DNA of 64,000 nucleotides from Pedobacter ginsengisoli (GCF_030244015.1 NZ_JASSYX010000002.1:310001-374000); one strand, 5' to 3'. Numbered from the stretch's first letter, positions 34,164 to 44,466 are shown. A program made the numbers and translations. The notes: generated by a model from the sequence alone, not told the origin.

Positions 34164-36527
34164 ATGTTTAGACTGAACCTTAAAATCGCATTACGTAACC
34201 TTTGGAAAAACAAAAGTTTCACCCTTATCAATATTGGCGGGCTTTCCATTGGACTGGCAAGTTGTATGATATTGCTGCTCTACGTAAAGTATGAATGGGG
34301 ATATGATAAGCAATTTACAAATTATAAAAATACCTATATCATCTACACCAATCACGATACCGGAACAGATAAAACCAGTTATGCATGGACGCCTGCCTTG
34401 CTTGCTCCGGAACTTAAAGCAAAAATTCCTGGTGTTAAATACGCCTCTCATTCCAGTTATCCTGAAGCCCATTTGATCGGAAATGGTGAGAACAGCTTCA
34501 AGACAAATGCTGTTTTTGCAGACAATGATTTTTTGAAGATGCTTGATTATAAATTTCTCCAGGGCAATCCTGATCAGGCGCTGCAAAAGGTAAATACAGT
34601 CATCCTTACAGCAACGCTGGCCAAAAGACTTTTCGGAAATGAAGATCCGATAAACAGATCGGTAAAATTAGATAATCAAGATGTTCTGAAAGTAGAGGCG
34701 GTTATTGCAGATCTGCCAAAAAACAGCAGTATACAATTTGAATACCTACTACCCTGGGTCCTGTTTGAAAATAAGAACCCATGGATGAAAGACGCGGGCT
34801 GGCAGGCGATGATTTGCCTGACCATGCTCCAGCTTGATGATGAAAAAACGTTTGGCGCCGCGAGTCAGCTCATTAAGAGCATTTATGAGCGGAGTGATCC
34901 CAAATCCGGAAATGAAGCACTCCTGCACCCCTTATCGAAATGGCACCTGTACGCTGATTTTCAGAACGGAAAATCCGTAGGGGGTAAGATCAGTCAGGTA
35001 AAGACCTTTTTTCTTTTGGCATTTTGTATTCTTTTAATCGCCTGCGTAAATTTCATGAATCTTTCTACAGCCAAATCAGAAAAAAGAGCAAAAGAAGTGG
35101 GTGTACGGAAAGTTATAGGCTCTACAAGAAAAATGCTAATCGCCCAATTTATTGTAGAATCATTTCTGCTCACCATATTGGGACTGATCCTGGCATTTAT
35201 TTTAATAGAAGCCAGCATTCCTTATTTTAACCAACTGTTAAATACTGACTTAATCATTGACTATACAGATTGGACATCATGGACGGCACTGATGGTGTTA
35301 ACCCTGTTTACTGGTCTCATAGCCGGCAGCTATCCGGCATTTTTCCTGTCCTCATTTGAACCGGTCAAAGTACTGAAAGGATTTGGAAAAGCAGGAGGAT
35401 CGTCGCTGCCGGTAAGGAAGATCCTGGTTGTATTTCAGTTCGTATTTGCGGCATGTCTTATTATCTGTACCACTGTCATTTATCAGCAGATTAACTACAT
35501 AAAAGACAAGCCCATTGGTTATAATAAAGATAACCTGATGGAGATTAATCTCGTCGGTGCCCTGCAGGGAGAAGGTAAATTTAAACTGCTAAAAGAACAG
35601 CTGCTAAAAACCGGATCGGTGACCAGCGTCGCCAGTTTTAGCCGTAGTATAAACCGGATGGGACAAAGGGCCTTTAATATAAGCTGGCCTGGGAAACCAA
35701 AAAATGGGGATATTTTATTCAACTACCGGTTTGCAGGCTATGATTTTATCAAAACAATTGATGCCGGAATTATTATGGGCAGAGATTTTTCAGCCAATTT
35801 TAACGACGAAAAGAATGTATTGCTCAATCAGACAGCTGTAAAAGTAATGGGTTTAAAGCATCCGGTCGGAAGTATGATCAAATGGGGGGATGGGAATGTG
35901 ACCATAGTCGGGGTCGTCAAAGATTTTGTAATTGAATCACCATTTGAAAAGACATTGCCAATGATCATTGGTCACAATGACAATAACTCAGCAGTTGCTG
36001 TATTACGGCTCAGCCCAGATCAGAACCTGAGCAATTCAATCGCACAAATTGATGCGGTTGTCAACGGGATTAATCCCGGTTTCCCGGTAGAAAGGAAATT
36101 TGTTAATGACAATTTCGAAGAGAAATTTAATAATGAGAAACAATTGGGCATTGTTGCGAATTGGTTTGGCGGCTTTGCGATTTTTATCTCTTGTTTAGGA
36201 TTACTTGGACTAGCCCTTTATATGGCAGAACAGCGAAAAAAAGAAATTAGCATCCGTAAAGTTTTAGGTGCCAGTAATATAAATATCCTTAGCCTGCTGA
36301 ACAAAGACTTTATCAAACTGGTAGCAATAGCCAACCTGATTGCTTTTCCCGCGGCTTATGTAATCGTCAGCAAATGGCTTTCAAATTATGACTTTCGGGT
36401 ACCAATTACACTAATACCTTTCTGCGCCGCCCTGTTGATCTCATTAGTTATAGCGAGTCTCACAGTAAGCATACAATCAGTGAAAGTAGCAAAATCCAAC
36501 CCTGTAGATGCCCTTAAATATGAATAA
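34164..36527 (+). CDS. FtsX-type ABC permease 6 of 9
   Basis: 787 residues, the nearest relative of permease 5 (GLASCMILLLYVKYEWGYDKQF, AEQRKKEISIRKVLGASNIN, DFIKLVAIANLIAFPAAYV). It starts 11 bases after permease 5. The 3' end carries the 66-base block shared exactly with permease 5, while the rest of the gene has diverged at many codons. The pattern fits tandem duplication followed by local gene conversion. Confidence 0.9.
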   Translation: MFRLNLKIALRNLWKNKSFTLINIGGLSIGLASCMILLLYVKYEWGYDKQFTNYKNTYIIYTNHDTGTDKTSYAWTPALLAPELKAKIPGVKYASHSSYPEAHLIGNGENSFKTNAVFADNDFLKMLDYKFLQGNPDQALQKVNTVILTATLAKRLFGNEDPINRSVKLDNQDVLKVEAVIADLPKNSSIQFEYLLPWVLFENKNPWMKDAGWQAMICLTMLQLDDEKTFGAASQLIKSIYERSDPKSGNEALLHPLSKWHLYADFQNGKSVGGKISQVKTFFLLAFCILLIACVNFMNLSTAKSEKRAKEVGVRKVIGSTRKMLIAQFIVESFLLTILGLILAFILIEASIPYFNQLLNTDLIIDYTDWTSWTALMVLTLFTGLIAGSYPAFFLSSFEPVKVLKGFGKAGGSSLPVRKILVVFQFVFAACLIICTTVIYQQINYIKDKPIGYNKDNLMEINLVGALQGEGKFKLLKEQLLKTGSVTSVASFSRSINRMGQRAFNISWPGKPKNGDILFNYRFAGYDFIKTIDAGIIMGRDFSANFNDEKNVLLNQTAVKVMGLKHPVGSMIKWGDGNVTIVGVVKDFVIESPFEKTLPMIIGHNDNNSAVAVLRLSPDQNLSNSIAQIDAVVNGINPGFPVERKFVNDNFEEKFNNEKQLGIVANWFGGFAIFISCLGLLGLALYMAEQRKKEISIRKVLGASNINILSLLNKDFIKLVAIANLIAFPAAYVIVSKWLSNYDFRVPITLIPFCAALLISLVIASLTVSIQSVKVAKSNPVDALKYE

Positions 36528-36545
36528 CCTCTAATTGACAATGCC

Positions 36546-38930
36546 ATGTTTAAACTGAACCTTAAAATCGCTTTACGTAACCTTTGGAAAAACAAAGGTT
36601 ATACCGCAATCAATATGCTGGGGCTATCAGTCGGGATGGCCAGCTGTATACTTATTTTCCTGTTTATCAGGTTTCAGCTGAGTTTTGATGAAGGGTACAA
36701 AAACGAAGACCGGATCTATAGGTTCGTGACCGACTGGAAATACAACAGTTTTGACGATTACTCCAAAGGTGTGGCAATTCCCCATGGCGCTGCCGCAAGA
36801 AACGAAATAGCAGGACTGGAAAAAGTCGCAGCGGTATTCAGAGCCTGGGGCATCTTTACTGTGAAAGATTCGCAAGGCAAAGAAGTACAGAAGGTTGACG
36901 AAATGATATTTTTTACTGAGCCTGATTTCTTCGATATATTTGATATTCCCTGGTATAGCAGTAAGCCGGGAAAGGCATTCAACGAACCCAACACAGTTGT
37001 ACTTTCTGAATCAATGGCCACTAAACTTTTTGGTAGTGCTGATAAAGCAGTTGGCAGTCCATTGATGTGGGGAAATACCAGTGTAAAAGTTGTCGGTGTC
37101 ATTAAAGATATGCCTGAAAACAGCAGCTTTCCTTTTAAAATACTGCTCAGTTATGAAACCTTTTTGGGCAAGCACGACAAGTCCTGGGATTCTGTGGATT
37201 CTGGAAAGGAAGTTTATACATTGCTAAAAGGAGGGCTGACGCTGAATGACCTGCAAGGTCCTTTAAAAGCCTTCAATGATAAATATTACCACAAACCAGA
37301 CATTTCCGGTAACCAGACGACTGCCCTGCAGCCGCTGAGGGATATTCATTTCAATGACCGGTACGGCAGTTTTAAGGGAGATGGCATCACAAAAAAAGAA
37401 GTTTATGCATTGGCAATAATCGGCCTGTTCCTCATCCTCACCGCCTGTATCAACTTCATTAACCTGGCTACCGCCCAGGCCATCAACCGCTCCAAAGAAG
37501 TCGGCGTACGCAAGGTCATGGGAAGCAGGCGCAGCCAGCTTGTGGTGCAGTTTCTTACTGAAACAGTTGCTATTACACTTATGGCACTGCTCATTGCTTG
37601 TGTTGTGGTAGAACTGGTGATACCAGGATTGCAGAATCTGCTCGAGATACATTCCGCATTCAGCCTGTTCAAGTACCCGGTTATCTTTCTGTTTTTCGGA
37701 ATATTGGTGGTCGGAGTGGCAGTTCTTGCCGGATTTTATCCTGCTTTGGTAATATCCGGTTTCAGTCCCGCTCTGGCCATCAAAAACAAGGTTACTGTAA
37801 ACAACGGAAACTTGAGCCTGAGGAAAATTCTGGTGGTGGTTCAGTTCGCAATAACGGTCATACTCATCATCAGCACTCTGGTCATTATACGCCAGATGGA
37901 ATACGTGAGAAACCAGCCGATTGGGTTCAATTCCGAAGATGTGCTGATGGTCAATGTGCCCAGTGACAGTCTGGGCAGGATCCAAAAGAATACCTTCAAA
38001 AACAAATTGGCTGGTATTCAAGGGGTGAAAATGATCAGCAATTGCTCACAGGCGCCCATGTCCAACAGAAACAATACCACCAATTTTTTCGTCAATGGAG
38101 TGGAGAACAAGGATTTTGAAGTGCGGCTGTCACAAGCAGATCCCGATTACTTTAAGTTCTTTGACCTGCAGGTAATCGCCGGAAAGATCTATGCAAAAAG
38201 CGACACTATGAATGGCTTTATGGTCAACGAGACTTTTTTAAAGAAGATCCATATTAAAAATCCCCAGGATGCTCTAGGTAAAATAATTACCATCGGGCAA
38301 AGTGCACCCATTGTCGGTGTAGTTAAAGATTTCAATGACCATTCCTTAAAAGAAGAAATATCACCCCTGCTGATCTTTCAGCGTGCGACGAGCTACCAAC
38401 AAATGGCGATAAAGATCGACAGCAGGGAATCAATGAAGGTAAACCGGGAAATAGAGCGCTTGTGGACGATTTCCTTCCCTGAAGGCATGTATCATGGTAT
38501 ATTTTTAAATGAGGACATCAATAAATTTTACAAAGGCGAACAGGTCATGGGGGTCATGTTCCGCGCCTTTGCAGGAGTCATCATCTTCATCTCATTCATA
38601 GGCCTGTTTGGGCTCATCTCTTTTGTTGCCAGTCAGCGCACCAAAGAAGTGGCCATCCGTAAAGTACTGGGTGCATCTACATTAGAATTGGTTAAGATGC
38701 TAAACGGTTCCTTCCTGCTGATGGTGTTTATCGCAAACCTGGTGGCCTGGCCACTGGCTTACCTGTTCGTCAAAAAATGGCTGGCAGGCTTTGCCTACCG
38801 GATGGATCTGAACATCTGGCCCTTTGCACTGGCCATGTGCATCTCAATGCTGATCACGCTGATCACAGTAAGCATCAGGTCTTACAAAGCAGCAGTTTCC
38901 AATACCATTGACGCCCTTAAATATGAATGA
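36546..38930 (+). CDS. FtsX-type ABC permease 7 of 9
   Basis: 794 residues, forming a third subgroup with permease 8. Shared marks are LIFLFIRFQLSFDEGYKNEDRIYR after the first membrane segment (positions differ slightly), SKEVGVRKVMGSRR in FtsX domain 1, and SQRTKEVAIRKVLGASTLEL in domain 2. The C-terminus is NTIDALKYE, with Thr-Ile replacing Pro-Val. Codons are GC-richer than in permease 4. The 5' region including 14 bases of spacer is nearly the same as that of permease 5. Confidence 0.9.
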   Translation: MFKLNLKIALRNLWKNKGYTAINMLGLSVGMASCILIFLFIRFQLSFDEGYKNEDRIYRFVTDWKYNSFDDYSKGVAIPHGAAARNEIAGLEKVAAVFRAWGIFTVKDSQGKEVQKVDEMIFFTEPDFFDIFDIPWYSSKPGKAFNEPNTVVLSESMATKLFGSADKAVGSPLMWGNTSVKVVGVIKDMPENSSFPFKILLSYETFLGKHDKSWDSVDSGKEVYTLLKGGLTLNDLQGPLKAFNDKYYHKPDISGNQTTALQPLRDIHFNDRYGSFKGDGITKKEVYALAIIGLFLILTACINFINLATAQAINRSKEVGVRKVMGSRRSQLVVQFLTETVAITLMALLIACVVVELVIPGLQNLLEIHSAFSLFKYPVIFLFFGILVVGVAVLAGFYPALVISGFSPALAIKNKVTVNNGNLSLRKILVVVQFAITVILIISTLVIIRQMEYVRNQPIGFNSEDVLMVNVPSDSLGRIQKNTFKNKLAGIQGVKMISNCSQAPMSNRNNTTNFFVNGVENKDFEVRLSQADPDYFKFFDLQVIAGKIYAKSDTMNGFMVNETFLKKIHIKNPQDALGKIITIGQSAPIVGVVKDFNDHSLKEEISPLLIFQRATSYQQMAIKIDSRESMKVNREIERLWTISFPEGMYHGIFLNEDINKFYKGEQVMGVMFRAFAGVIIFISFIGLFGLISFVASQRTKEVAIRKVLGASTLELVKMLNGSFLLMVFIANLVAWPLAYLFVKKWLAGFAYRMDLNIWPFALAMCISMLITLITVSIRSYKAAVSNTIDALKYE

Positions 38931-38952
38931 TCAATCCTAAAAACGACCCATT

Positions 38953-41346
38953 ATGTTTAGACTGAACCTCAAAATTGCACTAAGAAACCTTTGGAAATAC
39001 AAAGGGTATACTTTTATAAATATTGCCGGACTATCCATTGGACTGGCCGCCTGTTTACTAATTTTTATCTTCTTAAGATATCAGCTGAGCTTTGACAAAG
39101 GTTACGAGAATGAAGACCGGATCTATCGTATCGTATCGTCCTGGACATACCCTTCCGAAGGGGAATTCTATAGCAAAGGCGTGCCGAGGCCAATGGCAGC
39201 GGCAATACGCAACGACTTTCCGCAGGTGCAGCAGGTCGCAGCAGTTCAGGAATCGGGCGGCATCATCAAGGTTCCGGCCACAGCAGGAAGCCCCGAAATC
39301 AAAGAAGCATCAAGCGTTTATTATGTCGAGCCCCAGTTCTTCGACATCCTGAAGATCAACTGGCTCGAAGGCAAGCCTCATCAGGCACTGTCAATGCCAA
39401 ACACTGTTACCCTGTCAAAGAAAACGGCAGATAAATACTTTGGGAGATGGCAAAATGCCGTAGGCAGGAACATTAGATTTGCCAACAGGACAGACCTCAA
39501 AGTGACCGGCGTGTTCGAGGACTTTCCCGATAACAGCAGCTTCCCTTTCAACGTCGTCATTTCTTACCTGACCTACAAAGATGAAAGCCTGCACAACTGG
39601 CAGTCAGTAAGCTCCAGTTCCGAATGCTATGTCCTGTTAAAGAAAGGTACCGATGCATCCGCACTTAAAGCCCCAATGCTAAAACTGATCGACAAATACT
39701 ATGAAAAGGGGAGTGTAGGAAAGGAACATCATTATTTTCAACCCTTAAGCGATATTCATTACAGCGAAAAATTCGGCAATTTCACCAATAAAGTAATGCC
39801 GGAGAGCCAGATCATCGGGCTGATCGTCATCGGTGCGTTTTTATTGCTCACAGCATGTATCAACTTCATTAACCTGGCGACGGCGCAGGCCGTGAGCAGG
39901 TCCAAAGAAGTTGGTATCCGCAAGGTAATGGGGAGTATGCGTAAGCAGCTCATATGGCAGTTCCTGAGTGAAACAGCGTTAATTACCATCATTGCGCTGT
40001 TGCTCGCAAGTGCGCTTACAGAACTCGCTCTTCCCGGAATGAGGAATCTGTTTAGCGGGGATATCTCTTTTAGCCTCTTTGGACACCCGGTGATCTTTAT
40101 TTTCATGATCCTGCTGGTTCTGGCAGTAAGTTTCCTCGCCGGCTTTTATCCCGCAATGATTGTATCCGGTTTCAGCCCTGCACTGGCGATAAAAAATAAG
40201 ATCAGTGCCTCAAGCACAGGAGCGCTCGGACTCAGGAGAGCACTGGTAGTCCTGCAATTTGCCATCACCTCTGTACTGATTGTAGGAACCCTTGTAGTGA
40301 TCAATCAGATGAGCTTTATGAGATCCAAGTCCCTGGGGTTTGATACCAAAGCCATTGCATTGGTCAATGTACCCTCCGACAGCCTGAGCCAGTTAAAATT
40401 CAATACCTTGAAAGAGAAAATGCTTCATATTAATGGAGTAAAAGGGGTAAGCTTTTGCAATGCGGCACCTTCATCAAATAACAACAATACATCCAGCTTT
40501 AAATATAACAGTACCAAAGACGAGAATTTCCAGCTGAGTGTGAAATCAACGGACGAGGATTACATCAATACCTTTTCATTGAAACTGATTGCGGGGAGGA
40601 CCCTGTCTAAAACCGATACTGTCAGAGAAACCATTGTAAATGAAACCCTGCTGAAGAAGCTCAACATTACAAACCCGAATGAGATCCTCGGAAAATTTAT
40701 CGAAACACAAGGCCGTAAAATGCCGGTTGTCGGCGTCATCAAAGATTTCAATAACTTTTCTTTGCATGATAAAATAGAGCCCACTGCATTGTTCTCATTT
40801 AAACCAGTCTATAACCTGATGGCCGTGAAAATGGAACCAGGACAGCTCCTGCCCGCCATGAAGGCCATAGAAAGCCAATGGAACAATACCTTCCCTGACT
40901 ACGTGTACAGTTCCGGATTTATGGATGACCAGATCGCCTCTTTTTATGAAACAGAGCGGGTAATGAGTGTGCTCTTTAAAGTATTTGCCGGGGTAGTCAT
41001 ATTTATCTCTTTTATCGGCCTGTTCGGACTGATCTCTTTCATCGCTACACAAAGGACAAAAGAAATTGCCATCAGGAAAGTACTTGGAGCCTCCACCTTA
41101 GAACTGGTGAAAATGCTGAACAGTTCATTTCTCTGGATGGTGCTCATCGCCAACCTCATCGCATGGCCGGTTTCCTATATCTTTGTATCGAAATGGCTGG
41201 AAGGCTTTGAATACCGGGCACCACTTAGCATCTGGCCTTTTATGGTCGCCATGCTGCTTTCCATTGGCATTACCCTGATCACAGTCAGTCTGAGGTCTTA
41301 CAAGGCAGCCAATACCAATCCTATTGATGCGCTCAAATACGAATAA
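38953..41346 (+). CDS. FtsX-type ABC permease 8 of 9
   Basis: 797 residues, the largest of the set and paralogous to permease 7 (LIFIFLRYQLSFDKGYENED, SKEVGIRKVMGSMRKQL, TQRTKEIAIRKVLGASTLEL, NPIDALKYE). It is the last permease before the second ATPase gene, which follows after 35 bases, the largest spacing inside the array. The second periplasmic domain contains NNNNTSSFKYN where permease 7 has NRNNTTNFFVN, a possible shared recognition loop. Confidence 0.9.
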   Translation: MFRLNLKIALRNLWKYKGYTFINIAGLSIGLAACLLIFIFLRYQLSFDKGYENEDRIYRIVSSWTYPSEGEFYSKGVPRPMAAAIRNDFPQVQQVAAVQESGGIIKVPATAGSPEIKEASSVYYVEPQFFDILKINWLEGKPHQALSMPNTVTLSKKTADKYFGRWQNAVGRNIRFANRTDLKVTGVFEDFPDNSSFPFNVVISYLTYKDESLHNWQSVSSSSECYVLLKKGTDASALKAPMLKLIDKYYEKGSVGKEHHYFQPLSDIHYSEKFGNFTNKVMPESQIIGLIVIGAFLLLTACINFINLATAQAVSRSKEVGIRKVMGSMRKQLIWQFLSETALITIIALLLASALTELALPGMRNLFSGDISFSLFGHPVIFIFMILLVLAVSFLAGFYPAMIVSGFSPALAIKNKISASSTGALGLRRALVVLQFAITSVLIVGTLVVINQMSFMRSKSLGFDTKAIALVNVPSDSLSQLKFNTLKEKMLHINGVKGVSFCNAAPSSNNNNTSSFKYNSTKDENFQLSVKSTDEDYINTFSLKLIAGRTLSKTDTVRETIVNETLLKKLNITNPNEILGKFIETQGRKMPVVGVIKDFNNFSLHDKIEPTALFSFKPVYNLMAVKMEPGQLLPAMKAIESQWNNTFPDYVYSSGFMDDQIASFYETERVMSVLFKVFAGVVIFISFIGLFGLISFIATQRTKEIAIRKVLGASTLELVKMLNSSFLWMVLIANLIAWPVSYIFVSKWLEGFEYRAPLSIWPFMVAMLLSIGITLITVSLRSYKAANTNPIDALKYE

Positions 41347-41381
41347 TAAAATAATATTGAATCCGATTTAACCTGAATATC

Positions 41382-42071
41382 ATGATAGAATTAAAAAACA
41401 TTGAAAAATACTACGCCAATAAAGGAGTCAAAAGTTACATCCTGCGCCACGTGACCGCCAGTATAAAACAAGGGGAGTTTGTCTCGATAATGGGCCCCTC
41501 TGGTGCGGGCAAATCAACTCTGCTCAACATTTTGGGGATGCTTGAAGAGCCTACCTATGGCCAGTATGAATTTATGGGCGAAGACATTACTTCACTCAAC
41601 GAACGCAAGCGGATCGAATTGTACCGCAACCACATCGGCTTTGTCTTCCAGGCCTACCACCTGATCGATGAAATGACCGTAGCTGAAAACATTGAGGCCC
41701 CGCTGCTGTACAAGAAAGTGAGCGGAGCGGAGCGCAAAAGCCGTGTTGCAGACGTTCTGGACCGGTTCAATATGGTCGCAAAAAAGGATCTGTTTCCAAA
41801 TCAGCTATCCGGCGGACAACAGCAACTGGTAGGCATCGCACGTGCACTGGTAGCGCAACCCTCTGTTATTTTAGCTGATGAACCAACTGGTAACCTGCAA
41901 TCTGCACAAGCATTGCAGATCATGGATCTGTTCAAAAAACTAAACCAGGAAGAAGGAATTACGATCATACAAGTCACCCATTCGGAAGTAAATGCAGGTT
42001 ATGGCAGCAGGATATTGCATTTACTGGACGGGGTTATTAAGGAAGATGTAACTGTTGAGCAGACTGTTTAA
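41382..42071 (+). CDS. ABC transporter ATPase, MacB/LolD type (second, with altered motifs)
   Basis: 229 residues. Walker A GPSGAGKST (38-46), Walker B ILADEPTG with Glu, and switch His (QVTHSE) are kept. The signature is LSGGQQQLVGIARAL, with Leu where the first ATPase has Arg, and the D-loop reads NLQS instead of NLDS. The D-loop Asp helps couple the two ATP sites, so this subunit may be less active alone or may pair with the first ATPase. It sits between permeases 8 and 9. Confidence 0.9.
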   Translation: MIELKNIEKYYANKGVKSYILRHVTASIKQGEFVSIMGPSGAGKSTLLNILGMLEEPTYGQYEFMGEDITSLNERKRIELYRNHIGFVFQAYHLIDEMTVAENIEAPLLYKKVSGAERKSRVADVLDRFNMVAKKDLFPNQLSGGQQQLVGIARALVAQPSVILADEPTGNLQSAQALQIMDLFKKLNQEEGITIIQVTHSEVNAGYGSRILHLLDGVIKEDVTVEQTV

Positions 42072-42087
42072 AGAATAACCGACAACC

Positions 42088-44466
42088 ATGTTCAGGATCA
42101 ACCTAAAAATAGCCCTCCGAAACCTGCTGAAGCACAAGACCGCCTCGCTGATCAACATCAGCGGGCTCGCGATCGGACTAGCAGCAAGTCTGATGCTGCT
42201 GTTGTACGTGCAGTACCAGTGGAGCTATGACAAGCAATTTGGCAATACCGAAAACACCTATCACCTGATGGTGAACTTTTATGGAGCCGATAAAAGCATT
42301 ACCGGCACCACACCGCAGGCTTCCAATGTGCTGCCAGCTGTATTAAAAGAAGAACGCCCGGAGATTGAGCACATCAGCAGGGTATTGTGGGCCAGCAGGC
42401 GACTGGTGGCCAGTGGCCAGAGTTCTTTTAAGGTGGAAGGACGCTATGCTGACCCGGATCTGCTGCGGATCTTCAAGTTTAACTACATGAGTGGTAATCC
42501 TGATAAGGCCTTTGACGATCCGAACTCCATCGTACTTACAGAAAGTACCGCAAAACGGCTGTTCGGCAGCGCAGACGTACTCAACAGGACAGTGCGTTTT
42601 GAAAACCAGGCCAATTTGAAGGTCACCGCCGTGATCGAAGACCTCCCGCCAAATTTCACTTATGGATTTGAATGCCTGACCCCCTGGAAGCTTTATGAAA
42701 ACCTCAACGGATGGCCTGCAGAACCCAATTGGGGCAACTATTCCTATTTTACCCTGCTGACCCTTAAAAACGGCACGGACCACAATGCGTTCAATCAAAA
42801 AATAAAGAACACCATAGCCAGGCATACCGGTACAAAAAACCTGGATGCAGCTCCATTTGTATACCCTCTGGAGAAATATCACCTTTATGGTCATTTCACT
42901 AACGGCATCGCCGACGGCGGACAGATCGAACAAGTACGTATTTTCATTATACTGGCATTGGGCATCCTTGCCATAGCCTGTATCAATTTCATGAACTTGT
43001 CTACCGCCAGGTCTCAGAAGCGCGCAAAGGAAGTAGGCATCAGGAAAACCATCGGCGCCAGCCGGGGATCACTAGTCATGCAGTTCCTGCTGGAATCATT
43101 CATCCTGACGATTGTCAGCGTGCTCATCGCGATCGTTCTGGTTGAACTTTTCCTGCCCGCGTTCAACGGGCTGCTCAATACCAAACTGGAGATCAGCTAT
43201 GCCAGTCCTGCAAACTGGATGGGTTTCATCGCGCTGATCACCCTCACTGGACTCACCGCCGGTAGTTACCCCGCATTTTTCCTGTCTTCATTCAACCCTG
43301 TCCAGGCATTAAAGAAAGCAGTAGCTCTTAAGAACAACTTTGGCCTCAGTCTGAGACAGACACTCGTTGTCATCCAGTTTGGCTTTGCCATTGTCCTGAT
43401 CGTGTCCACGCTGATCCTCTATCAGCAACTACAATACTTAAAGAACCGGCCTCTTGGCTACGATACCAATGCACTGGTCGAAATGCCGCATGAGGGCAAT
43501 CTTTACCTTAAATTTGACCTGTTCAAAGACAGGCTGCTCAACTCAGGAGCGGTCTCAGCCGTTACCCAGTCTTCAGGAAGTATCGCCTTCCAGAATTCTA
43601 ACAGCACCGGATTCGAGTGGAAAGGCATGGCCCAAGCAGATAAGAAAGTATCCTTCGACCTCATTCAGACCACTCATGACTTCCTGAAAACCATGAACAT
43701 CAGGTTAATTGCCGGGCGCGATTTTACTAAAGGCAGGGCTTCAGATTCCTCAGGGATCATGCTCAATGAAACCGCGGTAAAACGAATGGGAATAAAGGAC
43801 CCGCTTGGTCAGCTGGTATTTTTCAACGGCAAACAAAGACCAGTAACAGGCGTGTTCGCCGATGTGCTCTGGGATGAACCCACCAGAAACCAGCACCCGA
43901 TGGCCATTGTCTTTAACGCTGAGAACAGCGATGTAATCACGATGCGCCTAAACAACAGCAGGGGCATTCAGGAAAACCTGGATCAGATCACGAAGATCAC
44001 AAAAGAGATGAACCCTGATTTTCCGGTGGAGCTCAAATTTGTAGACACCCTGGTTGCAGAAAAAGTCGAGCATGAGCAAATGCTGTCCGTGATGTCAAAC
44101 CTGTTCGCGGGCCTGTGCATCTTCGTTTCCTGCCTGGGTTTATTCGGATTGTCTGCTTTTAGCGCCGAGCAGCGCACAAAAGAGATTGGTGTACGCAAAG
44201 TATTGGGTGCAAGTGTCACTGGCATCATTACCCTGTTGTCGGTTAGCTTTGTCAAAACAGTAATGATCGCCATGCTGCTGGCCATGCCGGTAGGCTACCT
44301 GGTCATGGACAACTGGCTGATGCAGTTCGATTACCGTATTGTCATCGGCCCGGTCGTGTTCATCATCACAGGGCTGTCCAGCATTTTGATCGCCCTCCTG
44401 ACTGTCAGCTTGCAGGCCTATCGAGCTGCCCGGACAAACCCGGTCGATGCATTGAAATACGAATAA
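42088..44466 (+). CDS. FtsX-type ABC permease 9 of 9
   Basis: 792 residues, a member of the permease 2/4 subgroup (LTESTAKRLFGSADVLNRTV, KRAKEVGIRKTIGASRGS, AFSAEQRTKEIGVRKVLGAS) although it is separated from them by four other permeases and an ATPase. It begins MFRINLKIALRNLLKHKTAS and ends NPVDALKYE. Codon third positions are GC-rich compared with permease 4. Together with the second ATPase it could be a separately acquired transporter unit appended to the array; this is inference. Confidence 0.9.
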   Translation: MFRINLKIALRNLLKHKTASLINISGLAIGLAASLMLLLYVQYQWSYDKQFGNTENTYHLMVNFYGADKSITGTTPQASNVLPAVLKEERPEIEHISRVLWASRRLVASGQSSFKVEGRYADPDLLRIFKFNYMSGNPDKAFDDPNSIVLTESTAKRLFGSADVLNRTVRFENQANLKVTAVIEDLPPNFTYGFECLTPWKLYENLNGWPAEPNWGNYSYFTLLTLKNGTDHNAFNQKIKNTIARHTGTKNLDAAPFVYPLEKYHLYGHFTNGIADGGQIEQVRIFIILALGILAIACINFMNLSTARSQKRAKEVGIRKTIGASRGSLVMQFLLESFILTIVSVLIAIVLVELFLPAFNGLLNTKLEISYASPANWMGFIALITLTGLTAGSYPAFFLSSFNPVQALKKAVALKNNFGLSLRQTLVVIQFGFAIVLIVSTLILYQQLQYLKNRPLGYDTNALVEMPHEGNLYLKFDLFKDRLLNSGAVSAVTQSSGSIAFQNSNSTGFEWKGMAQADKKVSFDLIQTTHDFLKTMNIRLIAGRDFTKGRASDSSGIMLNETAVKRMGIKDPLGQLVFFNGKQRPVTGVFADVLWDEPTRNQHPMAIVFNAENSDVITMRLNNSRGIQENLDQITKITKEMNPDFPVELKFVDTLVAEKVEHEQMLSVMSNLFAGLCIFVSCLGLFGLSAFSAEQRTKEIGVRKVLGASVTGIITLLSVSFVKTVMIAMLLAMPVGYLVMDNWLMQFDYRIVIGPVVFIITGLSSILIALLTVSLQAYRAARTNPVDALKYE

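Noticed and set aside
37263..38021. 252-codon open frame opposite permease 7
   Set aside because: It runs against a clear long coding frame and shows no family motifs.
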